Below, piece by piece: positions 25,106 to 32,739 of a stretch of 47,891 nucleotides of DNA; position 1 is the first letter of the stretch; each line of letters begins with the position of its first letter. The stretch is from an uncultured Ruminococcus sp. (GTDB taxonomy: Bacteria; Bacillota; Clostridia; Lachnospirales; Lachnospiraceae): contig USFD01000014.1 of NCBI GenBank assembly GCA_900553885.1, positions 1 to 47,891 on the forward strand. The letters are read 5' to 3'. A program made the translations under genes and the position numbers. The notes beneath the pieces were generated by a model. It was not told the origin of the DNA, made no database searches, and saw only the letters and a list, made by a program, of their open reading frames with translations.

Positions 25106-25683
25106 AAGTTTTCATCCCCTGATGAAGAATAATCTTCTTCTTCCGGGATATCCAGTTCTGCACGATTGGAACGTACCGTATCATAGCATTCCTGAAGAGA
25201 ATTAATCAGGCCATCGTATTTTGTCGTATAGCTGTCCAGTGTATGGCCGATAATACTCTCTGCGTTTGCAAGAAGATCGTCCGTATACTGGATTGCTCCG
25301 ATACGGATTGCATTCGCGTCTGATGTGGCATTATCAATAATTTCCTGGGCCTGGGCTGTAGCCTGAGTTACAATCTCATTGGCCTGAGCGTAGGCCTGCT
25401 GCATGATTTCATGTTCACTGACAAGCTCTGTTGTCTGTACCTGAGCTTCTTCAATCATAGAATCCGCCTTTGCCTTTGCATCGGCGAGAATTGCATCACG
25501 ATTTGCAATAATTTTCTGATACCGTTTGATTTCTTCCGGAGTCTTCAGCCGAAGTTCCCGCAGCAGTTCTTCCAGATGTTCCTTATTAACGACAATCTTA
25601 GTGGTAGACAATGGCTGGTATTTACAATCCCTGTCGATGTACTCTTCGATTTCATCGATAATCTGTTCAATGCGGCTGCTCAT
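25102..25683 (-). CDS. Coiled-coil protein, V-type ATPase subunit H/DivIVA-like
   Basis: A 193-residue, alanine/glutamate-rich protein. Residues about 45-150 form a long predicted coiled coil with repeated AQAQEI-type heptads (QATAQAQEIIDNATSDAN); the C-terminal tail is acidic (EEEDYSSSGDE). No catalytic motif. In Clostridia a protein of this type is commonly found beside coaD and rsmD; its function is unknown, perhaps structural. It overlaps coaD by four bases and its stop overlaps that of the convergent ylbJ. Confidence 0.8.
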   Translation of the reverse strand: MSSRIEQIIDEIEEYIDRDCKYQPLSTTKIVVNKEHLEELLRELRLKTPEEIKRYQKIIANRDAILADAKAKADSMIEEAQVQTTELVSEHEIMQQAYAQANEIVTQATAQAQEIIDNATSDANAIRIGAIQYTDDLLANAESIIGHTLDSYTTKYDGLINSLQECYDTVRSNRAELDIPEEEDYSSSGDENF

Positions 25684-26177
25684 GATTTACACTCTCCTTT
25701 TGTATTCATCTTTTTCTTAAGTTCCACAGCGACCGCTTCCGGCACAAACTGCGTCAAATCTCCCCCAAAAGCAGCAATTTCTCTCACTGTGGTGGAACTC
25801 AAATAGGAATATTGTATACTTGTAGTCAAAAACATGGTCTCAACCTTTGGTTCCAGCTTATGATTGGTCTGTGACATCTGCAGCTCATACTCAAAATCCG
25901 TAATCGCCCGCAGTCCCCGGATGATCAGGCATGCATCCATGCGGGATGCAAAATCAACAAGAAGTCCGTCGAACGGCACGATTCTGACGTTTGGTAAACT
26001 GCCCGTCACTTCCTTTAACATTTTAACACGTTCTTCTACAGAAAACAACGGGCTTTTCGCTTTATTATTCAGCACTCCGACAATTAATTCATCTACAATT
26101 TTACAGGATCTCTGTATAATATCACAGTGTCCGTATGTAACCGGGTCAAAGCTCCCCGGATAGATTGCCCTTAACAT
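25680..26177 (-). CDS. coaD: Phosphopantetheine adenylyltransferase
   Basis: Penultimate step of coenzyme A synthesis: adenylates 4'-phosphopantetheine. The 165-residue length is typical. Nucleotidyltransferase motif GSFDPVTYGH (T/HxGH) near the start and the ISSTTVRE-type motif (YSYLSSTTVREIA) are both present. Overlaps rsmD by seven bases. Confidence 0.97.
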   Translation of the reverse strand: MLRAIYPGSFDPVTYGHCDIIQRSCKIVDELIVGVLNNKAKSPLFSVEERVKMLKEVTGSLPNVRIVPFDGLLVDFASRMDACLIIRGLRAITDFEYELQMSQTNHKLEPKVETMFLTTSIQYSYLSSTTVREIAAFGGDLTQFVPEAVAVELKKKMNTKGECKS

Positions 26178-26740
26178 ATTTCTTCCTTCCCTGCCTTCTC
26201 CAGAAAGACATGTTTATTTGTCTTATATATTTTTTCACGGAAGATGTGCATCCCCAGATCATTTACATAGGAAAAACCGGTATCTTTTGAGGCCTCCACA
26301 ATGATCATTGTGTCCTCATATACCAGATCAGATTCCGCCAGATACCGGAGTACGGTTTTTTCGTACTCTCTGTCGTAGGGGGGATCCATGAAAATAATAT
26401 CAAATACTTTTTCCCCCTCCAGCCTGTACAGAGCGTCCATTACATCTCTGGTGACTGTAACAGCTCTGGACTCCAGACGGGTAAATCTCAGATTCTCTTT
26501 GATACAGGACATGGCTTTTGGATTTTTCTCTACAAAGAAAGCTTCCCTGGCGCCTCTGCTCAGGGCTTCGATTCCGATTCCGCCGCTTCCGCTGAAAAGA
26601 TCCAGAAAAACACTGTCATATACGGAAGGTCCGATAATGTTGAAAAGCGTTTCTTTTATCCGGTCGGTAGTAGGTCTTGTCTCCATGCCGTCCAGGGTTT
26701 TTAACCGCAGGCTTCTGGCGCTTCCGGCGATTACTCTCAT
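26171..26740 (-). CDS. rsmD: 16S rRNA (guanine966-N2)-methyltransferase
   Basis: SAM-dependent methyltransferase acting on 16S rRNA during 30S assembly. 189 residues from the ATG at 26740 (MRVIAGSARSLRLKTLDG), with RPTTDRIKETLFNI, SAM motif FLDLFSGSGGIGIEALSRGA and catalytic DPPY. The chosen start has AAGGAG ten bases upstream; the longer frame runs into the promoter. First gene of an rsmD-coaD-coiled-coil operon whose promoter overlaps the ssp terminator. Confidence 0.95.
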   Translation of the reverse strand: MRVIAGSARSLRLKTLDGMETRPTTDRIKETLFNIIGPSVYDSVFLDLFSGSGGIGIEALSRGAREAFFVEKNPKAMSCIKENLRFTRLESRAVTVTRDVMDALYRLEGEKVFDIIFMDPPYDREYEKTVLRYLAESDLVYEDTMIIVEASKDTGFSYVNDLGMHIFREKIYKTNKHVFLEKAGKEEIC

Positions 26741-26774
26741 GTGCCGACACTCCTTTTTTCTGTAACTATGCTGA

Positions 26775-26803
26775 ATTTTAGCAGAAAAAAGCACTCAGGT
26801 CAA
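26775..26803 (-). promoter_or_regulatory. Promoter of rsmD-coaD, nested in the ssp terminator
   Basis: Minus-strand -35 TTGACC (26798-26803) and -10 TAAAAT (26775-26780), 17 bases apart, each one mismatch from consensus. The -35 lies in the loop and inner stem of the ssp terminator hairpin, and the terminator T-run lies in the promoter spacer. Confidence 0.75.
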
Positions 26804-26817
26804 TCCCGAGTGCTTTT
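26787..26817 (-). terminator. Rho-independent terminator of the ssp gene
   Basis: Stem AAAAGCACTC (26787-26796) with GAGTGCTTTT (26808-26817), extended inward by a few pairs, followed on the minus strand by a run of T. Placed 24 bases after the ssp stop codon. Confidence 0.9.
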
Positions 26818-26841
26818 CTCTCATTTTCTGTCAGACAAATG

Positions 26842-27048
26842 TTATTTGCCTGCCATCTGTTTTTCCTGCTGTTCGATCATTTTTTTGACCATATATCCGC
26901 CTACAGATCCGTTCTGCTTGGACGTAAGGTCTCCGTTGTAACCGTCAGTCAGCGGTACACCGAGCTCATTTGCAACCTCGTACTTGAATTTGTCCAGAGC
27001 GCCCTTTGCTTCCGGCACTGCTGCTCTGTTGGATGAACGACTTGCCAT
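26842..27048 (-). CDS. Alpha/beta-type small acid-soluble spore protein
   Basis: DNA-coating protein that protects the spore chromosome. 68 residues, starting MASRSSNRAAVPEAKGALDK, with the two signature blocks: the germination-protease site region KYEVANELGV and the DNA-binding QNGSVGGYMVKKMIEQQE. The start at 27048 is set by GGAGG eleven bases upstream. It is monocistronic between its own leader and terminator. Direct evidence that the organism forms endospores. Which ssp paralogue is not decidable. Confidence 0.95.
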   Translation of the reverse strand: MASRSSNRAAVPEAKGALDKFKYEVANELGVPLTDGYNGDLTSKQNGSVGGYMVKKMIEQQEKQMAGK

Positions 27049-27074
27049 GATCTTTTTCCTCCTTTTGCATCTTT

Positions 27075-27090
27075 GTAACAGTACTGTTAC
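27075..27090. repeat. Perfect 16-bp palindrome in the ssp leader
   Basis: GTAACAGTACTGTTAC, self-complementary over all 16 bases, about 26 bases before the ssp start and followed on the plus strand by TTTTT. A related TGTAACA occurs 14 bases further upstream (27104-27110). Likely an operator or a short leader hairpin. Confidence 0.7.
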
Positions 27091-27117
27091 TTTTTCTGTG
27101 TTCTGTAACATAATTTC

Positions 27118-27160
27118 CCGGCTGCATCTGTATGTAATCTGCTGTTTCTTATGCAGCCGG
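27118..27160. repeat. Long-loop inverted repeat upstream of ssp
   Basis: Ten-base perfect arms CCGGCTGCAT (27118-27127) and ATGCAGCCGG (27151-27160), loop of 23. No U-tract on either side, so not an evident terminator. Between here and the alpha-galactosidase stop (27161-27286) I see no gene; an imperfect hairpin (27245-27276) without a T-run is the only structure. I could not assign a sigma-G promoter for ssp. Confidence 0.6.
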
Positions 27161-27286
27161 TTACGATACATCTGCTTCCGTTTCTTTATGTTACGCTCTT
27201 AGTATATGGAGGATTCTGTGCTTTAGTCTGGAAATTCATAGCAATAATTTCAGACAGTTTTTTTGAAATTTCATTCTGTCCTGAAT

Positions 27287-29509
27287 TTATAATGCCTTTA
27301 AAATATACAGTTTTGAGTCAAAATCACAGCACGGAATATCGGCTGCAGACATTTCTCCGCAGGAAGCGTCGGAAGTGATAAGGCCGATATTCATCAGTTC
27401 GTCTCCATAGTGGGCGGTGCGGTTCCCTTCGATGTGGTATTCCAGCCGGGCATCCAGCCCTTTCAGAGGAAGACGGCTGTAAGATGTGTTTGTCTCGCTA
27501 AGTGTCCGGTAGCATCCTACCAGAGCTTGTTTCTTATCCCGGCTTACCACCATCCATGCTGATACATTATTTTCAAAAGGACTGGACAGTCTGTAAAACG
27601 TGCCGAACTGAATCAGTTTTCTGTACTGCTTCATAAAAGCTACCTGCTCTTTTACTTCCTCCTGTTCCCGGGCAGAAAGTCTGTTCAGATCCAGTTCATA
27701 GCCGAAGGTTCCGAAATAAGCTGCATTTGCTCTTGTGGAAAGCGGTGTGCTGCGGTTAAGCTGGTGGTTTGGAGATACGGACACGTGGCTGCCCATACTG
27801 CTTATCGGATAACAGTAAGAACTTCCGTACTGAATTTTAACCCGCTCCACGGCATCTGTATCATCGCTGGTCCACGCCTGGGGCGCATAGTAAAGCATGC
27901 CGGGATCAAACCGGCCGCCTCCGCTTGCGCAGGATTCAAAAAGAACTTCAGGGAACCGGCTGGTCAGACGCTCGTACAGATCATATACTCCCAGGATATA
28001 CCGATGGTAAACTTCTCCCTGCCGGTCGGCGGGAAGAGCTTCCGAGTAGCATTCTGTAATACTGCGGTTCATATCCCATTTTACATAAGACACTTTTGCG
28101 TGGCTGAGGATATCCGCCATCATTTCATAGATGTAGTCCACGACTTCTTTTCTGGAAAAATCAAGCACGTACTGAAATCTGCCCTGGGAGGGGTGACGGC
28201 CGGGTGCGGCAAGAATCCAGTCCGGATGGCTGCGGAAGAGATCGGAATCCCGGTTGACCATTTCCGGCTCAAACCAGAGTCCGAACTTCATGCCGATCTT
28301 ATTGATTTTTTCAGCGATTCCGGCAATTCCTTCCGGAAGACGATCCCGGTTTGCGACCCAGTCCCCAAGACCGGCATGTTCGCAACAGCGTTTCCCGAAC
28401 CATCCGTCATCCAGAACGAAAAGTTCAATTCCGCTTTCTTTTGCTTTTTCTGCAATTTTCAACAGCCGTTCTTCCGTAAAATCGAAGTAGGTTGCCTCCC
28501 AGTTATTGATAAGAATCGGACGCTCTCTGTCTCTCCAGTATCCCCGGGCAAGCCGCTTCTGGTAAAGTGCGTGGAATGTCTGACTCATGGCATTCATGCC
28601 TTCGTCCGAATAAACCATGACTGCTTCCGGAGTCTGGAAGGACTGTCCTTTTTCCAGCTTCCAGTCAAATCCGGCCGGATGGATGCCGGCCAGTATCCGG
28701 GTCGTATTGTATGTGTCAACCTCTGCCTGTATGAGGAAGTTTCCGCTGTATATCAGGCTGATTCCCATGACTTCTCCCTGAAATTCATCCGCTGTCGGAC
28801 GCTTTAATATAACAAATGGATTGTGATTATGGGAGGAGTGTCCCCGCATACTGCCAACAGACTGAATCCCCTGTTCCAGGCGGCGTTTTCTGGGATAGCG
28901 CTCTCTTGCCCAGGCTCCGGAAAACTGGATCCATTCATAATTACTGTCCGGCAGATCCAGGCACAGACTCATGGCAGTCGTCAGATGAAGCGCTTCATCC
29001 CCCTCGTTTCTAAAACAGGTACTTCTTGCAAGAATACCTTTACCGGAAAAAATCGTATAGAGAAGTTCTGCTGTAAGTCCGGTTACCGGATCTTTTAAAG
29101 TTATAATTAATGTCCGGGCTTCTTTCCCGGACTCTGTATAGGTAGCGGGAAGACCTTCCAGGCCGGGCTTTCCGTCCTCAATTCTGTATGTCTGATATTG
29201 AAAATCGCTGATCCGGCTTCCGTTTTCCTGCACCACTTCTACAGCAGGAGCCCTGAAATCCGTTGAGCCGAAAACAGCATACTCCTGTTTGATATGTTCC
29301 AGGGAGAATCGTTTATCCGTATCAAAAACGCAGGACGCCATGGGCCGGCTGCTGGTCTCCAGAAGGAAAGAAAAGTCTTCTCTGTCCCGGACTGCTTTTC
29401 CGTAATAAAGCTGTCCCATCTGGCCGTTGGGCAGAACGGTCATTATATAACTGATCTGATCATTATAAAGATGAAATATTCGGGTTGATTCATGGAATAC
29501 AATATTCAT
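27287..29509 (-). CDS. Alpha-galactosidase, GH36
   Basis: Hydrolyses terminal alpha-1,6-galactose from raffinose-family sugars, melibiose and galactomannan side chains. 740 residues, no signal peptide, so cytoplasmic. N-terminal beta-sandwich (to about 330), then the barrel: LDDGWFG, the nucleophile D479 in YVKWDMNR, CASGGGRFD, and the acid/base D549 in WTSDDTDAVERV. Both catalytic residues are present. It lies downstream of an AraC regulator on the same strand; no sugar transporter is linked, so uptake must come from elsewhere. GGAGG Shine-Dalgarno. Confidence 0.96.
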   Translation of the reverse strand: MNIVFHESTRIFHLYNDQISYIMTVLPNGQMGQLYYGKAVRDREDFSFLLETSSRPMASCVFDTDKRFSLEHIKQEYAVFGSTDFRAPAVEVVQENGSRISDFQYQTYRIEDGKPGLEGLPATYTESGKEARTLIITLKDPVTGLTAELLYTIFSGKGILARSTCFRNEGDEALHLTTAMSLCLDLPDSNYEWIQFSGAWARERYPRKRRLEQGIQSVGSMRGHSSHNHNPFVILKRPTADEFQGEVMGISLIYSGNFLIQAEVDTYNTTRILAGIHPAGFDWKLEKGQSFQTPEAVMVYSDEGMNAMSQTFHALYQKRLARGYWRDRERPILINNWEATYFDFTEERLLKIAEKAKESGIELFVLDDGWFGKRCCEHAGLGDWVANRDRLPEGIAGIAEKINKIGMKFGLWFEPEMVNRDSDLFRSHPDWILAAPGRHPSQGRFQYVLDFSRKEVVDYIYEMMADILSHAKVSYVKWDMNRSITECYSEALPADRQGEVYHRYILGVYDLYERLTSRFPEVLFESCASGGGRFDPGMLYYAPQAWTSDDTDAVERVKIQYGSSYCYPISSMGSHVSVSPNHQLNRSTPLSTRANAAYFGTFGYELDLNRLSAREQEEVKEQVAFMKQYRKLIQFGTFYRLSSPFENNVSAWMVVSRDKKQALVGCYRTLSETNTSYSRLPLKGLDARLEYHIEGNRTAHYGDELMNIGLITSDASCGEMSAADIPCCDFDSKLYILKAL

Positions 29510-29549
29510 ATCATTTCCTCCTGTTTACGGTTATTTTTTCTTTTCCACT

Positions 29550-29611
29550 ATTATAGAGAAAAAGGCAGCCGCATACAGGAGAAAATGTTTGAAAAAACAG
29601 TCAAAATGTTT
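29550..29611 (-). promoter_or_regulatory. Activator-dependent-looking promoter of the alpha-galactosidase gene
   Basis: -10 TATAAT (29550-29555), poor -35 CTGTAT (29573-29578) at 17 bases. Directly upstream are two identical direct repeats AAACATTTT (29582-29590 and 29603-29611 on the minus strand), 21 bp apart, the nearer one ending three bases from the -35. That is the geometry of an AraC-family activator site. The distal copy overlaps the stop codon of the araC-type gene. Confidence 0.75.
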
Positions 29612-30434
29612 ACTGATTTACCTTGCGGTACCGGACAGGCGTCATTCCCATGCGCTTTTTAAATGCTTTTGAGAAAACAAGAGGATCTTCATACCCGCAG
29701 GACTGCGCAATTCCTTCTACGGGAAGATCTGTAATCACAAGAAGCTGGGACGCTCTTGTGATCCTGTAGCTGATCAGGTATTCCTGTGGAGAAAGGCCGA
29801 GTGTTTTCAGAAAAAGTGTGTACAGATAGCTTCGGCTGATGCCTACAAAAGCCGCAGCGTCAGATACCTTTATCCCATAGGAATAATTATTCTGTATATA
29901 TTCTAATGCTTTCCTTACATACATATTCTCACTTTTCGGCCCGGACGGGGCATTCAGTTCCATGCTATGTGTAAGCACTGCAAAGAAAGAACAGAGGAAA
30001 CTTTCACTGAGAAAGTCATTCTCCACACTGTAAGTACTGTTTTCCAGCTGTCTGTACATCATTTTCTCAAGTTTTTCTCCTTCCGTACAATGGAAGGTCA
30101 GCCGGCTGCCGCCAAGACCGATTTCTTTTAAATACTCCTCTGCTCTCTCTCCGTTAAAGCCAATCCACAGATAAGTCCAGGGCTCATCAGCGTCGGCCTG
30201 ATAGAATGTTCTGATTTCCGGTTCAATCAGAAATCCCTCTCCGGCCTGCAGCTCATAGCGTTCTCCTTCTGCCTGGTAAACGCCTTTTCCCTTGATAATG
30301 TAATGAAGAATATAATTGGGCCTGACTGCGGGTCCGAAGCTGTGAAGCGGCGAACATTCCGAATAGCCGCAGAAACAGAGATAAAAATCGGGAAATTTTC
30401 TGTTTTTCAGCTGAAGTACGTTTGCATTTTCCAT
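29610..30434 (-). CDS. AraC-family transcriptional regulator (MsmR/RafR-like)
   Basis: 274 residues: an N-terminal cupin sugar-sensing domain (about 20-150, with LHYIIKGKGVYQ and AGEGFLIEPE) and two C-terminal helix-turn-helix units (about 172-272, including VGISRSYLYTLFLKTLGLSP and CGYEDPLVFSKAFKKRMGMT). The layout matches raffinose/melibiose-type activators of alpha-galactosidase genes. It is immediately upstream of that gene in the same direction, so it is the likely activator acting at the repeats at 29582-29611. Confidence 0.93.
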   Translation of the reverse strand: MENANVLQLKNRKFPDFYLCFCGYSECSPLHSFGPAVRPNYILHYIIKGKGVYQAEGERYELQAGEGFLIEPEIRTFYQADADEPWTYLWIGFNGERAEEYLKEIGLGGSRLTFHCTEGEKLEKMMYRQLENSTYSVENDFLSESFLCSFFAVLTHSMELNAPSGPKSENMYVRKALEYIQNNYSYGIKVSDAAAFVGISRSYLYTLFLKTLGLSPQEYLISYRITRASQLLVITDLPVEGIAQSCGYEDPLVFSKAFKKRMGMTPVRYRKVNQ

Positions 30435-30511
30435 ATTATCGGCCCTCCTGGATCAATTCATCCGTATATATTCCGGATACTGTGTCCTGCTGTTTGGGCA
30501 TGACTCCCGGA

Positions 30512-32572
30512 TTATAAAGTTGTCTCCAGCATAATCTGCTGCAGTTTGTCGTTTATGCATCTCTTAAGTCCGGCGTGCTCGGGAAGCGTAAACTCTGGGT
30601 CATCAGTCAGAATCTCTTCTGCTGTTCTGCCGGCCGTCTGAAGAAGCTTTGCATCCTGAAAGACATCCGCAATCTTAAAATCCAGGATTCCGCTCTGGCG
30701 GATGCCAAACAGATCTCCCGGCCCCCGCAGGCGCAGATCTTCTCCCGCAATAAAGAAACCGTCATTGGAATGATTCAGAATTTCCAGACGTTCTTTTGTC
30801 TCTTTTGATTTTGACGGGGACATGAAAATACAGTATGACTGGTATTTTCCTCTTCCTACACGGCCGCGGAGCTGATGGAGCTGGGCAAGGCCGAAGCGTT
30901 CTGCATTTTCGATGAGTATAACTGTGGCATTTGGCACGTCGATTCCCACTTCAACTACGGTCGTGGAGACAAGAATCTGAATTTCATTTCGCCCGAAAGC
31001 ATCCATTACCGCGTCTTTTTCCTGCTGTTTCATACGTCCGTGGAGACATCCCACCCGGATCTGCCCGCCCATTTCCTCTGAAAGCATAGATGAATAATCC
31101 ATTACATTTTCTGCTTCCAGGCTTTCACTCTCTTCTACCATAGGACAGATTACATAGCATTGCCGTCCTTCCATGACCTGTTTTTTTATAAAATGATACG
31201 CTGTTTCCCTGTAACTGGTATCTACAACACAGTTTTTAATCGGAAGACGGTTCTTCGGCATTTCATCAATTACAGAAATGTCCAGGTCCCCGTACAGAAT
31301 AATAGCAAGCGTCCGGGGAATAGGTGTGGCGCTCATTACGAGAATATGGGGGCTTTGTCCCTTCCCGGCAAGTGCTTCTCTCTGGCGGACACCGAAACGG
31401 TGCTGTTCGTCGGTCACAACAAGGGCAAGATTTTTGTAGTGTACCTTTTCCTGTATCAGCGCATGGGTTCCGATTACAATCGAAACACTGCCCGTCTCAA
31501 TCTTTTCATAGACTTCCCGTTTCTGACGTGCTGTCATGGATCCGGTGAGAAGTTCTGCTTTCAGAGGAAGGGAATACTCTTCAAGCATGCCTGAAATTGT
31601 CTCAAAATGCTGCCTGGCAAGTACTTCTGTCGGCGCCATCAGAGCGCCCTGGCACCCGTTTAATCCTGCAAGAAGAAGCGCAAGAAATGCGATAACGGTT
31701 TTTCCGGATCCCACATCACCCTGCACAAGGCGGGACATTACCGCAGGTCCCTGCATATCGGCACGGATTTCTTCCCACACCCGTTTCTGTGCACCGGTAA
31801 GCTGATAGGGCAGCTGATCAAGAAACCGTGAAATCAGAGGGTGATCCGGCAGATGAAAATGATTTTCCGCTCTTGCTCCGGAGTGTTTCATTTGACGGAG
31901 AGAAAGAATAAATACAAGAAATTCTTCAAATGCAAACCGTTCCCTTGCCCGGATAAAACTTTCTTTATTTTCCGGGAAATGCATCATCTTTACCGCCTGC
32001 GTGTATGGCGGAAAGCCGTATGTTTCTTCTACTTTGCGGGGAAGAATATTCAGCTTTTCACTGACGCAGCCCAGCGCCTGTTTTACGGCTTTAATCACAG
32101 CGTTGTTGGTCAGCCCGGCCGTCAGAGAGTACACCGGCTGCATGGAATGTCTTTTTTCCTCATATTTCACAGAAGGATCGTAGATTTCCGGATGTTCCAT
32201 TACAAGACCGTCTCTCTTTCTTACCACTCTTCCTCTGAGGGTAATGGGACCTTTTTTCCCCAGCGTATTTCTAAGAAACGGCATACGGAACCAGATGACT
32301 TTCAGTGTGCCTGTCAGATCTTTCAGATAAAGCGTTGTAATCTGCAGGCGCTGATTGCCTGACACCTGTATTCTTCCAAAGACCGCGCCTGTTACAGCGG
32401 CGGTTCTGCCCTCCTCCAGCTGGCTGATGGGAACAGGGTCTTCAAAAATGTCATATCCCCTGGGATAATACCGGATCAGATCTTCAATTGTATTCACTCC
32501 GAGCCGGCGAAACAGAGCTTCTGTTTTCTCGCCGATTCCCTTCAGGTTTCCAATACTGCTCTTTTCATTCAT
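30512..32572 (-). CDS. recG: ATP-dependent DNA helicase RecG
   Basis: Branch-migrating helicase that remodels stalled replication forks and Holliday junctions. 686 residues from the ATG at 32572 (MNEKSSIGNLKGIGEKTEAL), chosen because GGAG sits seven bases upstream and it begins the wedge domain. An OB-fold domain (to about 150) is followed by the helicase core: Walker A GDVGSGKT, DEQH box, SATPIPRT and QLRGRVGRG. Preceded by the FakA-like operon with a terminator between; a -10 TATAAT about 22 bases upstream of the start hints at its own promoter. Confidence 0.96.
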   Translation of the reverse strand: MNEKSSIGNLKGIGEKTEALFRRLGVNTIEDLIRYYPRGYDIFEDPVPISQLEEGRTAAVTGAVFGRIQVSGNQRLQITTLYLKDLTGTLKVIWFRMPFLRNTLGKKGPITLRGRVVRKRDGLVMEHPEIYDPSVKYEEKRHSMQPVYSLTAGLTNNAVIKAVKQALGCVSEKLNILPRKVEETYGFPPYTQAVKMMHFPENKESFIRARERFAFEEFLVFILSLRQMKHSGARAENHFHLPDHPLISRFLDQLPYQLTGAQKRVWEEIRADMQGPAVMSRLVQGDVGSGKTVIAFLALLLAGLNGCQGALMAPTEVLARQHFETISGMLEEYSLPLKAELLTGSMTARQKREVYEKIETGSVSIVIGTHALIQEKVHYKNLALVVTDEQHRFGVRQREALAGKGQSPHILVMSATPIPRTLAIILYGDLDISVIDEMPKNRLPIKNCVVDTSYRETAYHFIKKQVMEGRQCYVICPMVEESESLEAENVMDYSSMLSEEMGGQIRVGCLHGRMKQQEKDAVMDAFGRNEIQILVSTTVVEVGIDVPNATVILIENAERFGLAQLHQLRGRVGRGKYQSYCIFMSPSKSKETKERLEILNHSNDGFFIAGEDLRLRGPGDLFGIRQSGILDFKIADVFQDAKLLQTAGRTAEEILTDDPEFTLPEHAGLKRCINDKLQQIMLETTL

Positions 32573-32673
32573 TTCAGTGCTCCTGTCTGTTATTATAATC
32601 ACTGGAAGTACCAAAGGGCACATTCCGAATCTCCAGGGGCCTGGACAGTCCCTGTTCGGATTATTTCGCCTGT

Positions 32674-32708
32674 AAAAAAGGGCATTCTCCCTGTCGGGAG
32701 AACGCCCC
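32674..32708 (-). terminator. Rho-independent terminator after the DAK gene
   Basis: Stem of 12 pairs with one G-U wobble (arms 32680-32691 and 32696-32707, four-base loop) followed on the minus strand by TTTTTT (32674-32679). Confidence 0.93.
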
Positions 32709-32739
32709 GTTCCCTTCCTTTTCTCATCCTGCGGAAATT

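Noticed and set aside
27049..27286. Sigma-G promoter for the ssp gene
   Set aside because: TGCATA and CATACA elements occur but at 15-base spacing, and other pairs fit worse; no confident call.
27764..28807. 347-codon plus-strand frame
   Set aside because: Shadow of the alpha-galactosidase gene, whose catalytic motifs are intact on the other strand.
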